Shown here: in pieces, positions 16,368-25,260 of the stretch
How positions within the stretch are numbered: position 1 is the first letter of the stretch
Layout of the letters: each line of letters begins with the position of its first letter
From: Methylorubrum populi
Lineage (GTDB): Bacteria; Pseudomonadota; Alphaproteobacteria; Rhizobiales; Beijerinckiaceae
Direction of reading: 5' to 3'
Assembly: GCF_002355515.1 (NCBI RefSeq)
Contig: NZ_AP014809.1
Location: 186,001-250,000, forward strand
DNA length: 64,000 nucleotides
Translations under genes and position numbers: made by a program
The notes under the pieces: model-generated
The model's database searches: none
The model's input: the letters and a program-made list of their open reading frames with translations, nothing else
Told to the model about the DNA's origin: nothing

Positions 16368-16705
16368 TCAGGCTCACGCGCGCTCTATCCATGGGTGCGC
16401 GCCGGGAAGTCGGATCCAGCCGATCGGCTATGCCGCGGTTCCGCCGGCCAGCAAAGACGACGACTCCGATTTTAATGTCATACAACGTCAGGACGTTGTG
16501 GCCGCCGGGACCTGCCGTACCTTTCTGATGGCAGCTTTCAGAGTCCAAGCGGCCATTCCAGCGGGTCTGTCTGAAAGGCCGTTTGTGGCGCGATGCAGCC
16601 TGACGGCCAGGGACTCCAGCGCACGAAGATCAACGCGGGATCATCTCGACCAACGGAGCGTTGCGCCTCGGCACGAGCGCGATGGCAAGTGGGACGGAAC
16701 CGACG
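16368..16705. promoter_or_regulatory. Upstream region of the SDR gene with a perfect palindrome
   Basis: 338 bases without a convincing gene. ACAACGT-CAGG-ACGTTGT at 16482-16499 is a perfect 7-bp inverted repeat in a locally AT-richer stretch, about 206 bases upstream of the SDR start. The size and symmetry suit a TetR- or MarR-type dimer, but no such gene is in the window. Confidence 0.4.
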
Positions 16706-17506
16706 ATGGAAGTGCGAGAGTGCAAGGGGTTGGCGGTGGTGACGGGCGCCTCCAGCGGCATCGGACTGGAGCTGGCGAAGCTGTTCGCAGCCGATAGCTA
16801 CGACCTTCTAATCGCCGCCCGCAGCGAGCACGTTGACGAGGTGGCCTGCCGGATGCGCGAGGCTGGAACGTCGGTCGAAGCCTGTCGAGCCGACCTATCG
16901 ACGCCAGCGGGCGTCGAGACACTGCATGCGGCGATCCAAGCCGCTGAGCGGCCCCTTGAGGCCATCGCCATCAACGCCGGTGTCGGCCTCGGCGGTCCCT
17001 TCGTCGAGAACCGCTGGGAGGACGAGTTGAACCTCATGCGGATCAACGTCGTCGAGACCGTCCACCTCGCCAAGCTCGTCGTGCCCGGCATGGTCGCCCG
17101 GGGGCGCGGGCGCATCCTGTTCACGTCCTCGATCTCCGGCACCACACCGGTACCGTTCGAGGCCGTCTATAGCGCCTCCAAGGCGTTCGTTCTCTCATTC
17201 GCCGAAGCCATCCGCAACGAGCTGCGCGACACCGGCGTCACCGTAACGGCCCTCCTGCCTGGTCAGACCGAGACCAACTTCTTCCATCATGCCGGCATGG
17301 ACGGCACCAGCATCGGAGCGGGTCCGAAGAGCGACCCGACCGATGTGGCCAAGGCCGGCTACGAGGCGATGATGGCGGGCCGGGAGAAGGTTGTAGCCGG
17401 TAGCATCGCGACGCAGTTCGAAGCTGCGGTGCTGAACCGCATCCTGCCCGACTCGATGAAGGCGGAGCGGCACAGGAAGATGTCCGAGCCGGGCGGCGCA
17501 GAATAG
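16706..17506 (+). CDS. Short-chain dehydrogenase/reductase (SDR)
   Basis: 266 residues from ATG 16706, chosen over ATG 16682 because GGGACGGAA lies about 8 bases upstream. The classical SDR features are present: cofactor motif TGASSGIG at about residues 12-19, NAG in AIAINAGVGLGG, catalytic Ser in TSSISG, and the YSASK active site (Tyr and Lys). It should be an NAD(P)-dependent oxidoreductase in the cytoplasm; the ARS segment after the second strand hints at NADP. Substrate unknown. A fragment of another SDR gene lies at about 24.2 kb. Confidence 0.92.
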   Translation: MEVRECKGLAVVTGASSGIGLELAKLFAADSYDLLIAARSEHVDEVACRMREAGTSVEACRADLSTPAGVETLHAAIQAAERPLEAIAINAGVGLGGPFVENRWEDELNLMRINVVETVHLAKLVVPGMVARGRGRILFTSSISGTTPVPFEAVYSASKAFVLSFAEAIRNELRDTGVTVTALLPGQTETNFFHHAGMDGTSIGAGPKSDPTDVAKAGYEAMMAGREKVVAGSIATQFEAAVLNRILPDSMKAERHRKMSEPGGAE

Positions 17507-17728
17507 CGGTGGTCTTCGGAAGCCGTCGCTCAGATCCTGCTTATCGATAGCGGGCGAGTTCCTGACCCCTTGCGGACATTCGAGGAACTGCCGCTGAAGG
17601 TCCGGATGGGGTGGATTGCAGAAGTTCCATGGCAGCGGGACGAAGCCCGGTTCTGGCGCGCGGTATCGCTGACGCCCGTGCCCGCTTCACTCAGCACGCG
17701 CGCCCCCGGCCATCCTCCTCATCCCTCG
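17507..17728. other. Convergent intergenic gap
   Basis: 222 bases between the SDR stop and the stop of the convergent TonB receptor gene. I see no gene, no good hairpin and no repeat. Confidence 0.4.
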
Positions 17729-19942
17729 TCACCAGCGATAGATCAGGCTGCCGATCACGGTCGCGGGGGCACCCCGGTAGCAGAAGCCCGCCTGACAGGT
17801 GAAGTAGTCACGGTCGAAGATGTTGTTGGCGTTCACTTGGGCGCGAAAACCTTTGTACTTCGGATCGATCGCCGCGAAATCGTAGGCCACCAACGCATCG
17901 AACAGGGTCACGGTCGGGTTGCGGACCGTGTTCTCGTCGTTGGCGTAGCTGTTGGCGCTGAAGCGGACGCCGCCGCCGAGCGTCAGGCCGCTCAAGGCCG
18001 AACTCGGCGGGAACAGGTAAGTCAGGAAGCCGGTGAAGGTGTCCCCCGGAATGCCGGAGAGATAATTGCCGTCCAGCACCTGCCCCGCGAACGAGGTCTG
18101 GCGGAGGTAGAGCAGGTCGAGATGCGTGTAAGCCAGCGTGAGGTTGGTGCCGGGTGCGAAGTTGGCGATCGCCTCCATCTCGAAGCCGCGCGACTGGACG
18201 GAGCCGGTCGCGATTTGGAAGGCGATGTTGTTCGGGTCCGTGCGCAGAACGCTGCTCTGCACGATGTCAAAACCGGCAAACCCCGCCTGGATGTTGGTGC
18301 CCGGGATCAGGTACTTGACACCCGCCTCGATCTGATCGCCCGTCGCCGGCCGGAAGGCACGGCCCGAGGCGTCGGTGCCCGGCTGCGGCGCGAAGGTGGT
18401 GGCGTAGCTGGCATAGGGGACAAGGCCCGGCGCCAGCAGGTAGTTGAGGCCGACGCGGCCGGTGAAGGCTTGGTCGTTCTGCTGCGTCGCGGCGCCCGTG
18501 GTGTCGACCGTGTTCTGGAACACCCAATCGTAGCGGCCGCTCAATGTCAGCACGAAGCGGTCGAACTTGGCCTGCTCCTGCAGGTAGAGCCCGACCTGAT
18601 CCTGGCTCTGCGCGGTGCGCGGCCCAAGTGGCGCGGCGAGGATCGGCTGAAGGCCGTAATTGCGGGTGACGAGGTTGAGATCGGGCGCCGTGCCAAAGCC
18701 GAAGCGGTAGTTGAAGTCGTAATGTGCGTAGTCGAGCCCGGCCAGCAGCGTGTGCTGAACCGGCCCCGTCGCGAGATGCGCCTCGATCTGGTTGTCGAGG
18801 GTGAACTGACTGAGATGCTGGCGGGAGAAGCCGGTGGAGCGGCTCGCGGTCACGCCGTCGGGATTGAGGCCGGTGATCGAGGTGTAGCGGTAGTCGGTAG
18901 AGACATCGTAGAAGCGGAAGTTCTGGCGGAAGAACAGATCCCCGTCGAAGCGGTGTTCGAAGGCGTAGCCAACGCGGCCCTGCTGCTGCTTGAAGTCGTT
19001 GAAGGCGGGATCGCTTGCATAGAGCCGGGTCGGCCGGAAGTTCTGGTTGAAGAACGTCGTGCTGCCCGGCAGCTTGTTCTCCTGGTACTCGCTTAAGAAG
19101 GTGAAGGTCGTATCGGCGGACGGCTTCCAGGTGAAGGCCGGCGCGATGTAGCTGCGGTCGTCGGCACCACCCGGCAGAAAGGTGTCGGATTGCCGCTTGA
19201 TGCCGGTGATGCGGTAGGCGAGCGTTCCGTCCGTGCCTTCGACCGGGCCACCGATGTCGAAATTGCCCTGGTAGCGGTCGAAGTTGCCGACCTGCAACTG
19301 CACCTCGCCGAAGCGCGTGAAGACCGGTCGCTTGGTGGTGACATCGAGGATGCCGCCAGGCGAGCCGAGGCCGTAGAGCCCGGAGGCCGGCCCGCGCAGG
19401 ATCGTGGCCGCCTCGATGCCATAGGGCTCGATGCGCGGCACGGTCAGGCCCGACGCAATCTGGCGCAGGCCGTCGCGGAAGATGCCGTCATAGGTCAGGC
19501 TGAAGCCGCGCACGTAGAAGGAATCGAAGCGCGGATCGAAGCCGAAGACGTTCGAGGAGACGCCGGCCACGTAGCCGATCGCCTCGTTGAGTGTCTGGAC
19601 GTTGCGGTCGTTGAGTGCCTCGCGGGTGAGCACCGTGACCGATTGCGGCGTCTCCAGCAGCGGCGTGTTGGTCTTGGTCGCGGTCGGGCTGACGCGGGCG
19701 GTATAGCCAGTCACCCCGCTCGGGCCGCCGCCTCCGCCGCTCGTGGCGGCGCTGTCCTGGGAGACCGCGACGTTGCCGCCCGCCCCGCTGAGGCCGGTCC
19801 CGCTCCGGCTGCCCTCGACTGACAGCTCGCTCAGCTCGACGCTGGCCTGCTGCGCCAGTGCGGGAGAGGCGAGGGGTAGGGCCGACGACAGCACCGTGGA
19901 GGCGAGAAGCAGGCCGGCGAGACGGCGGCGGGGCAGGAGCAT
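17729..19942 (-). CDS. TonB-dependent siderophore receptor
   Basis: 737 residues from ATG 19942, where a signal peptide begins (MLLPRRRLAGLLLASTVLSS, cleavage after SPALA). A linker with glycine-rich sequence precedes the plug domain, which contains the TonB-type segment TNTPLLETPQSVTVLTREAL. A 22-strand barrel of the FhuA/FpvA type follows and ends in the aromatic terminus SLIYRW. Internal segments such as GVKYLIPGTNIQAG and LTLGGGVRF are typical of siderophore receptors. It imports a ferric siderophore across the outer membrane with TonB-ExbBD energy. No extended signalling domain (STN) is evident. It is divergent from an esterase that could release iron from the siderophore. Confidence 0.93.
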   Translation of the reverse strand: MLLPRRRLAGLLLASTVLSSALPLASPALAQQASVELSELSVEGSRSGTGLSGAGGNVAVSQDSAATSGGGGGPSGVTGYTARVSPTATKTNTPLLETPQSVTVLTREALNDRNVQTLNEAIGYVAGVSSNVFGFDPRFDSFYVRGFSLTYDGIFRDGLRQIASGLTVPRIEPYGIEAATILRGPASGLYGLGSPGGILDVTTKRPVFTRFGEVQLQVGNFDRYQGNFDIGGPVEGTDGTLAYRITGIKRQSDTFLPGGADDRSYIAPAFTWKPSADTTFTFLSEYQENKLPGSTTFFNQNFRPTRLYASDPAFNDFKQQQGRVGYAFEHRFDGDLFFRQNFRFYDVSTDYRYTSITGLNPDGVTASRSTGFSRQHLSQFTLDNQIEAHLATGPVQHTLLAGLDYAHYDFNYRFGFGTAPDLNLVTRNYGLQPILAAPLGPRTAQSQDQVGLYLQEQAKFDRFVLTLSGRYDWVFQNTVDTTGAATQQNDQAFTGRVGLNYLLAPGLVPYASYATTFAPQPGTDASGRAFRPATGDQIEAGVKYLIPGTNIQAGFAGFDIVQSSVLRTDPNNIAFQIATGSVQSRGFEMEAIANFAPGTNLTLAYTHLDLLYLRQTSFAGQVLDGNYLSGIPGDTFTGFLTYLFPPSSALSGLTLGGGVRFSANSYANDENTVRNPTVTLFDALVAYDFAAIDPKYKGFRAQVNANNIFDRDYFTCQAGFCYRGAPATVIGSLIYRW

Positions 19943-20234
19943 GGTGCGGACGGTGGTTTCAAGCTTGGCCTTGAACGGATTTGAAGGCAATTGGTACAAA
20001 AGACAAGCCAATTTGCTCGAAAATCCTCCCAGTTTTGAATTAATATAAATCGATGCGCATGAATGTTCTTTGTATAATTCTTGTGGCAGGGATTTTTCCG
20101 CCCTTGAGATGATGCCTATACTTTCAGCTCGCACAACTATCGATCGCCCGCCCGCAGCCTAACAGATCGCGAGGAGAACGCCGCCCCATGCTCCAACGCT
20201 GCAACCGGCCGTCGGCCGCGAGGAACGCCGTCCG
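19943..20234. promoter_or_regulatory. AT-rich divergent promoter region of receptor and esterase
   Basis: 292 bases, strongly AT-rich from about 19975 to 20130 in contrast to its surroundings. AATTGG at 19989-19994 and CCAATT at 20008-20013 form a loose inverted repeat, and TTTTGAATTAATATAAAT lies at about 20033-20050. An iron-responsive operator (RirA, Fur or Irr) is expected here, but I cannot match a consensus confidently. Confidence 0.45.
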
Positions 20235-21230
20235 ATGACACGCCTTTCGCGCCGCGCGATGCTCCGGCTCTCGATGGAGTTCTCCCTGGGGTTGGCGGCC
20301 GGGATCGGGCTCCCGCTTCGTGCCCCGGCCCGGGCGGCGACGGAGGCGGACGGGCCCGCCGTGCTTCCCGGGACAGTCCGGTTCGCTCTCGGGGCTGGCG
20401 AGGGCCGCGCCCCCCGGCGCATCACGCTCTACGTCCCGCCCGGCGAGGCGCCCGCGGCCGGGTGGCCCTGCCTCACCCTGCTCGACGGCAACGCCCTGGC
20501 CGGTACGGCCATCGACATCGAGCGGGTGCAGGCGGCCTATCCGGCTGGCAGCGGTGTCGGCTCCCGCTTCGCCATCGTCGCGATCGGATCCGCAACGGAG
20601 GAGGCTTACGACAGCGTGGCCCGCTCATGGGACTACACCCCGCCGCCGGGCCGGACCTACCCGCCCTACAAGCCGGGCGGCCCAGAGCTGCGCACCGGTG
20701 GAGCTGCCGCCTTCCTCGAATTCGTGACGCGGGAGCTCAAGGACGAGATCGCCCGGCGCTGCCCAATCGATCGTTCGAGGCAGGCCTTGTTTGGGCATTC
20801 CTTTGGCGGCCTGTTCGTTCTCTACGCGCTCGCCCGCGCGCCCGACGCGTTCTCACACTGGATCGCCGCCAGCCCCAGCATCTTCTGGGAGGACGGATCG
20901 CTGCTGCCCAGCATCGTCGCCTTCGAGAAGGGATCGCCGGTCTGCGCCCAGCTGCTGCTGCTGGCCGGTGCCTACGAGGCGGAGCTGGCGCCGTTCCAGC
21001 AGGCGCTGCCTGACCGGGAACAGCGCCTCGCCCGCCTACGAGAGGCGAGCACGGTCGAGCGGGCGCGCGCCATGGCAGAACGGCTCGGCCGCCATCCCGG
21101 CGTGACGAGCCGCTTCCAGCTGATCCCCGGCCGCACCCATATGAGCGTGCTGCCGGAGGCGCTCAATGAGGCGGCGGCCTTCGCCTTCCCGATTCATCCC
21201 GAGTCCTGCCCGAGCGAAGGCTTGAAGTAG
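20235..21230 (+). CDS. Tat-exported alpha/beta hydrolase, IroE/Fes-like siderophore esterase
   Basis: 331 residues. The N-terminus MTRLSRRAMLRLSMEFSLGL has a twin-arginine pattern (SRRAML) followed by a hydrophobic stretch and APARAA, so the protein should be periplasmic. The esterase-D/PF00756-type fold shows GHSFGG with nucleophile Ser189, a DRSRQALFGHS strand, and a late His in PGRTHMSVLPEAL. IroE and Fes enzymes of this family open trilactone or ester siderophores to release iron. Divergence from the TonB siderophore receptor supports that role. A general carboxylesterase remains possible. Confidence 0.8.
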   Translation: MTRLSRRAMLRLSMEFSLGLAAGIGLPLRAPARAATEADGPAVLPGTVRFALGAGEGRAPRRITLYVPPGEAPAAGWPCLTLLDGNALAGTAIDIERVQAAYPAGSGVGSRFAIVAIGSATEEAYDSVARSWDYTPPPGRTYPPYKPGGPELRTGGAAAFLEFVTRELKDEIARRCPIDRSRQALFGHSFGGLFVLYALARAPDAFSHWIAASPSIFWEDGSLLPSIVAFEKGSPVCAQLLLLAGAYEAELAPFQQALPDREQRLARLREASTVERARAMAERLGRHPGVTSRFQLIPGRTHMSVLPEALNEAAAFAFPIHPESCPSEGLK

Positions 21231-21569
21231 GCTGGTGGCGCGGATGGCCGGCGGGTCCGCCGCGCCCCGTGATACGCCCGCGGATGTTTGGCGAAGGAAC
21301 GCGGCGCACGATCTTTTTGAAGTGGCGGCGCGTGGGATGGCTTGCGCCTCGGATCGAAGCGCGATCAGCCCTCTGCTTGACCGCGCGAGAGACCGCACTT
21401 CGGCCGTACAGCTCCGTGCCAACAAATGTCTCCAACGGGTGAAAAGCGGCGTTTCGGCGCCTGCCGGCCCATAGTCGGCTTATGGCGCATCTGAGACCTC
21501 CTGTTAGGCAATGGTCGAAGTCTGCTTAGACCATGCCTCTTCGCGGCGGGCACCTCGTCAAGTGCATTA
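21231..21569. other. Gap between the esterase and the second IS element
   Basis: 339 bases. Short frames occur but none has coding character or a known motif. No inverted repeat pairs with the adjacent IS. This is probably decayed or junction DNA at the edge of the accessory block. Confidence 0.35.
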
Positions 21570-22408
21570 GGTCGTGAACTCATAACGGCGGCACGGTTGA
21601 GCGGCTGTGTCGTTGGTCCTTCAGGACTGGAGGATCACGAATGGCGCGGTTTGACCTGACGGATGCGGAGTGGGCGGCGATCGAGCCGGTTCTTCCGACG
21701 GACGTTCGCGGCAAGGAGCGGGCGGACGACCGGCGGGTGCTGAACGGGATCTTCTGGCGGCTGCGCACGGGCGCGCCCTGGGCCGACATCCCGGCGCGCT
21801 ACGGCCCGCACACGACGTGCGGCAACCGTTTCCGGCGTTGGCGCAAGCGCGGGGTCTGGGATCGACTTCTGAAAGCCGTGTCAGAGACTTACGAGGGCGA
21901 CCTGCAGATGATCGACGCCACCAGCGTGCGGGTGCATCAGCACGCGGGCTGCGCTAAAAAAAAGACGACCGATCCCGTGGCATGGGTCGCTCGCGCGGCG
22001 GCCTGACGAGCAAGATCCACGCGCTGGTGGATGCCGAGGGCCGGCCCATCGCGCTCAAGATCACCGAAGGCCAAGCGCATGACGGTCGGGCGGCCGACGA
22101 CATGCTCGGCGATCTCGGCCCAGGGCAGACCCTTCTGGGTGATCGCGCCTACGACAGTGATGCGCGGCGCGAGCGCTTGGCCGAGCAGGGAGCGTGGGCC
22201 AACGTGAAGCCGATGCCCAACCGCAAGACCGTGCCCGCCTTCAGCGCCTTCCTGTACAAGTACCGCAATCTGGTCGAGCGGTTCTTCAGCAAGATCAAGC
22301 ACTTCCGCGCGGTCGCGACCCGATACGACAAGGATCCGGAAAACTTCCTCGCCAGCGTCAAGCTCGCAGCTGTCCGCGTCTGGCTCCGAGCTTAATGAGT
22401 CTGCGACC
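21570..22408 (+). mobile_element. IS5-family insertion sequence (839 bp), two-frame type
   Basis: The ends are imperfect inverted repeats: left GGTCGTGAACTCATAA (21570-21585) and right, read inwards, GGTCGCAGACTCATTA (22408-22393), 12 of 16 identical. TA flanks both sides (21568-21569 and 22409-22410) as the target duplication. It contains a transposase split over two frames. Its sequence differs from the element at 10.6 kb, so it is an independent arrival. Confidence 0.9.
21641..22395 (+). CDS. IS5-family (IS427 group) transposase, probably made by -1 frameshift
   Basis: The first frame (21641-22006) encodes MARFDLTDAEWAAIEPVLPT and the first DDE Asp in LQMIDATSVRVHQHAG. The second frame (to 22395) encodes GRSRGGLTSKIHALVDAEGR, the second Asp in LLGDRAYDSD, and the Glu region in RNLVERFFSKIKHFR. 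The overlap contains eight A residues followed by G (21956-21964), a classic A-AAA-AAG slippery site placed so that a -1 shift joins the frames. Programmed -1 shifting is known for this group. All three catalytic residues look intact, so the element may be active. Confidence 0.88.
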
Positions 22409-22410
22409 TA

Positions 22411-22646
22411 GTCGTCACCGTGTTCAGATCGATCACCGGGGAGGATTCCTTCGCCATTTCCAACGCCTAAGCTCAGGCTGATATCCCCGATCTCCACAGG
22501 CTGAAGGCAAGGCTCTCGGAGCAGTTGAGAATCGCATTGCCTTAGAACAAAGAATGAACGGCGGGCGGCTGCTTGTCAGGTTGGAACGGCTTACCTGAGC
22601 CGCCGGACGCAGACTGGCGCCTCTTCGAAGCAATGGTTGAGCACTG
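22411..22646. other. Gap between the IS and the zinc-ribbon gene
   Basis: 236 bases with no convincing gene or repeat. GC content is lower than in the main part of the window, in keeping with the accessory genes that follow. Confidence 0.35.
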
Positions 22647-23840
22647 ATGAAGAGGCGCTGCAGGATCTGTGATCGCCGTCGCCCCCTGATGGCCGGCGAT
22701 GAAATCTGCTTCCCCTGTTCTGTGGGGACCACCCACATCTGCCCGATCTGCCAAGCCGTCGTATCTGGAAGCGCCCCAGGCCCCTGTTTCCCTTGCAGCA
22801 AGGAACACCACTTCAAGCGGTTGATCGCCAGGGAAGCCGCCACGATCCCACACAAGTGGTTGGCCAAGCTGTTCACCGAGTACGGCACGGAAGCGGCCGA
22901 CGAACTTAAGGCAACGGTTGCTACAGGTCGTATCGCACGAGCCGCAGCCGCATGCCGGCAGATCGCGCTTACGGTCCCGCATCCCGATGACCTGACGACC
23001 GATGCACTCTACGCGGCGCTCGGTGCAGGGGGCCTGCAACGCGTCTCTCCCATGATCACGTACATGGCAGAGGTTGGTGCAGTTAGGTTAGATCGCGCCA
23101 GGATCATGAACCAGATTGAGGAGGACCGGGTCATGCAGGTCCTTGTAGCGTATGGGGAGGGCCCACATCGGTCACTGCTGAATCGATACCGCAACGACTT
23201 CGCGGACCGGGTCCGTATGTCAGTCACCGAAAGGACGGCGATAACGGCAGCTGTCGATCTCCTCGCCGAACTCGGTGATGCCCCGCTTGCCAAGCTCAGT
23301 CAGCTACACCTTAAGCGCACGCTCCACAAAGGCCCGGAGCATCGTGACGCGCTTCAGGAGTTTCTCTGCTTTATCGCGGCACAGGGCGGTCCAATCCTCG
23401 CCTTGCCAATGCCGAGCCGTGCAGAACTGGCCGCCAATAAAAAATGGCAGCGCGACGCGACCACATGGCGCAAGCGCTTGGAGTATCCAGCCAGCAGCCG
23501 CGAGGCTCGAGCGCTCATCGCTGTACTTATTGCAAGGCTCTACGCACTGCCACTGTCTCGGGTCCTCACGCTCCGACGCGAGGACGTTGTATTCACACCT
23601 GCGGGTGTCACCTTATGGCCAAAGGCTGACGCCTTGATTCTAGAAGAACCATTGGCCGACGCCTTCGATAAGGGGATGCGACAACATTGTTATTGGTCGC
23701 TCCCGATGGGCCAATATTTGCTTGGAGATGAAGGTGGCATGCTAATTATCAGCGAGGCCATGGTAGCCAAGCACCTCACTGACGCAGCCAAGTACAGACG
23801 GATGTTTTCAAAACCAGGATTTCGTCGCGGCAGACCTTGA
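22647..23840 (+). CDS. Zinc-ribbon protein resembling an incomplete tyrosine recombinase
   Basis: 397 residues. The N-terminus holds paired cysteines (CRICDRRR, CFPCSVG, CPICQAV, CFPCSKEHH), enough for two zinc ribbons. The middle is helical and SAM-like (about 110-280). Residues about 300-335 (ALIAVLIARLYALPLSRVLT, then LRREDV) resemble box I of tyrosine recombinases, with an Arg at the expected place. Box II (HxxR) and the catalytic Tyr are not visible; the protein ends DAAKYRRMFSKPGFRRGRP. It may be a truncated integrase or a recombinase-derived DNA-binding protein. Codon use is less GC-biased than in the chromosomal genes, which suggests transfer. Confidence 0.5.
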   Translation: MKRRCRICDRRRPLMAGDEICFPCSVGTTHICPICQAVVSGSAPGPCFPCSKEHHFKRLIAREAATIPHKWLAKLFTEYGTEAADELKATVATGRIARAAAACRQIALTVPHPDDLTTDALYAALGAGGLQRVSPMITYMAEVGAVRLDRARIMNQIEEDRVMQVLVAYGEGPHRSLLNRYRNDFADRVRMSVTERTAITAAVDLLAELGDAPLAKLSQLHLKRTLHKGPEHRDALQEFLCFIAAQGGPILALPMPSRAELAANKKWQRDATTWRKRLEYPASSREARALIAVLIARLYALPLSRVLTLRREDVVFTPAGVTLWPKADALILEEPLADAFDKGMRQHCYWSLPMGQYLLGDEGGMLIISEAMVAKHLTDAAKYRRMFSKPGFRRGRP

Positions 23841-23989
23841 AAAACAGAACAGTTTGGTTTTAACTGCTCGGATTAGCCTTTCATGTTCGAAATTATATTT
23901 GAATCGCTATTTGTATGTCAAACAGCGTGGAATGTTGAGCACAGACTGGCGTCCAGAATTGGGTCTAGCGCACTCTGGATGCAGTTGCC
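23841..23989. other. Low-GC gap before transposase remnants
   Basis: About 150 bases of comparatively AT-rich sequence with no gene, between the zinc-ribbon gene and the ISL3 remnant. Confidence 0.3.
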
Positions 23990-24103
23990 TCACCTGGCAC
24001 CGATCGGCGGCGCAGGAAGCAGATTGAGCTTGGCCCGACCGTACATCTGCCGCTTCATGAGCTTGAGGCGGGTCATCTATCCCTCGGTCTGGCCGTTCAT
24101 TGT
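23990..24103 (-). pseudogene. ISL3-family transposase C-terminal remnant
   Basis: On the minus strand the frame reads NGQTEG-stop-MTRLKLMKRQMYGRAKLNLL and ends at the TGA at 23990. This is the conserved C-terminal end of ISL3 transposases (NGQTEGQ.TRLKL.KRQMYGRAKLDLL). The stop replaces the expected Gln (CAG to TAG). Nothing upstream of about 24103 continues the homology, so this is a short inactivated fragment. Confidence 0.75.
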
Positions 24104-24129
24104 TGGTGTCTCCCGGCGGTGGGCATCAG

Positions 24130-24305
24130 ACGACGTCGTTTCGAACGCAGCCGTCGTCAACGTCGCTTTCGCCCCGGAGCGCTTCAACGCCGTCTATGCC
24201 ACGAACAAGTCTTTCGTCCTCGCGCTGACGCCGGGACTCTCGGCCGAACTTGGCGGCAGGTGGCATGCAGTCCGCGCCTGCGCGCCACCTCTGACGCGGT
24301 CGTAG
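24130..24305 (+). pseudogene. Short-chain dehydrogenase C-terminal remnant
   Basis: The plus frame ending at 24305 reads VNVAFAPERFNAVYATNKSF then VLALTPGLSAELGG. This matches the SDR active-site region (Y-x-x-x-K helix, here YATNK, then the LT..LAAELGG helix). The NAD-binding N-terminus is absent and the C-terminus stops early. It directly abuts the ISL3 remnant, which suggests that a past insertion or deletion broke the gene. Confidence 0.65.
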
Positions 24306-24619
24306 CGGGCGAGTGGCTATCTGGCGAGTGCGATTCACCTCACAATCTCAAGTACATACGTGTTCGCATTTATATTCGAGCTGGCGCGCCATTCTATTCC
24401 GAAGCTCCGCTCGGCCGGAATTTCCGCATTGAAGCTATGACTTAAGCCGCCTCCAGCCGTGCCAACGGCTGGTCTGAACGGGCCGCGGCGCTTGCGCCGT
24501 ATCTCATCCGTGATGGGTTGGGCAGGGACGAGTTCCGCAGGGGGGTCCCGGCGGAGCAACGTTGCTTCGTGTCGGCACCGTCGAGCGGCAGTGCGAACGG
24601 AACGCAATGCCTCAGGAGC

Positions 24620-24831
24620 AGGGATCTGGCCGCCGAGAAGGATGGCTCCGGCCTGCTGCGCGAGTGCAGGGCCATCCGAGCTTCCATGCCGCCATGGCGC
24701 GAGCGTGCCCTGTCGAACGTCGCGACGCTGATGCCGCGACGGCGGCAGATCTCAGCGACCGGCAGCCCAGCCCGCTACTCGTTCAGGATGCCGATGAACT
24801 GCACTTCGGCCTGAAGCGGCTCTTTTTCCAT
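24620..24831 (-). pseudogene. IS3-family OrfA remnant
   Basis: From the minus-strand ATG at 24831: VQFIGILNE, a stop (24775-24777), then RAGLPVAEICRRRGISVATF and SRHGGMEARM. This is the helix-turn-helix OrfA of IS3-type elements (EEQI..ILRE.EAGLPVAELCRRHGISEATFY...YGGME). The stop again sits where a Gln codon would be expected. The leucine-zipper part decays after GGME and no OrfB is found nearby. Confidence 0.7.
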
Positions 24832-25260
24832 CGCCCGTCCTCTGACCGACGGTCTCTCGCTTCGAGACAACGGAAGGCCGGGGTGCACAGTCAGGCACCT
24901 GCTCCCGGCGCCGCAACGATCCCGTCTGATCGAGATCAATGTGAGCTTCAACGTGATGGGCTTTCTTGCTGAGGGATTCGTCAAGGGTGCCTTCAAACGA
25001 GACGGTCAGGAGGTGCGACGATCCCGCCGGGTTCGTCTCATTCAGTCGAGTGCCGTGGACTACTATTCGAAACAGCGATGCGCAGACGCGGCATAAGAAA
25101 TGAAGATTACGTCCGGCAATTGCCATTTTAACGCCAGCGAATCTCGCTGGAACGGCCGAGGTAATTGCGTAAAAAATCTGGATCAAGCTGACCGTCGCGA
25201 AGAATATAATGTGACTTATCACTAATATATTCCATCAATCCCGCAAATCGGGTGTCAGAG
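24832..25260. promoter_or_regulatory. Upstream region of the bd oxidase operon
   Basis: About 430 bases with no convincing gene. It becomes AT-rich from about 25085 to 25245 (for example AAGAATATAATGTGACTTATC), where the cioAB promoter is expected. I looked for an FNR-type TTGAT-N4-ATCAA palindrome and found only a half-site (GGATCAAG near 25180), so oxygen control is not shown. Confidence 0.45.

Noticed and set aside
25085..25250. FNR-type site for the bd oxidase operon
   Set aside because: Only a half-site is present; no TTGAT-N4-ATCAA palindrome.
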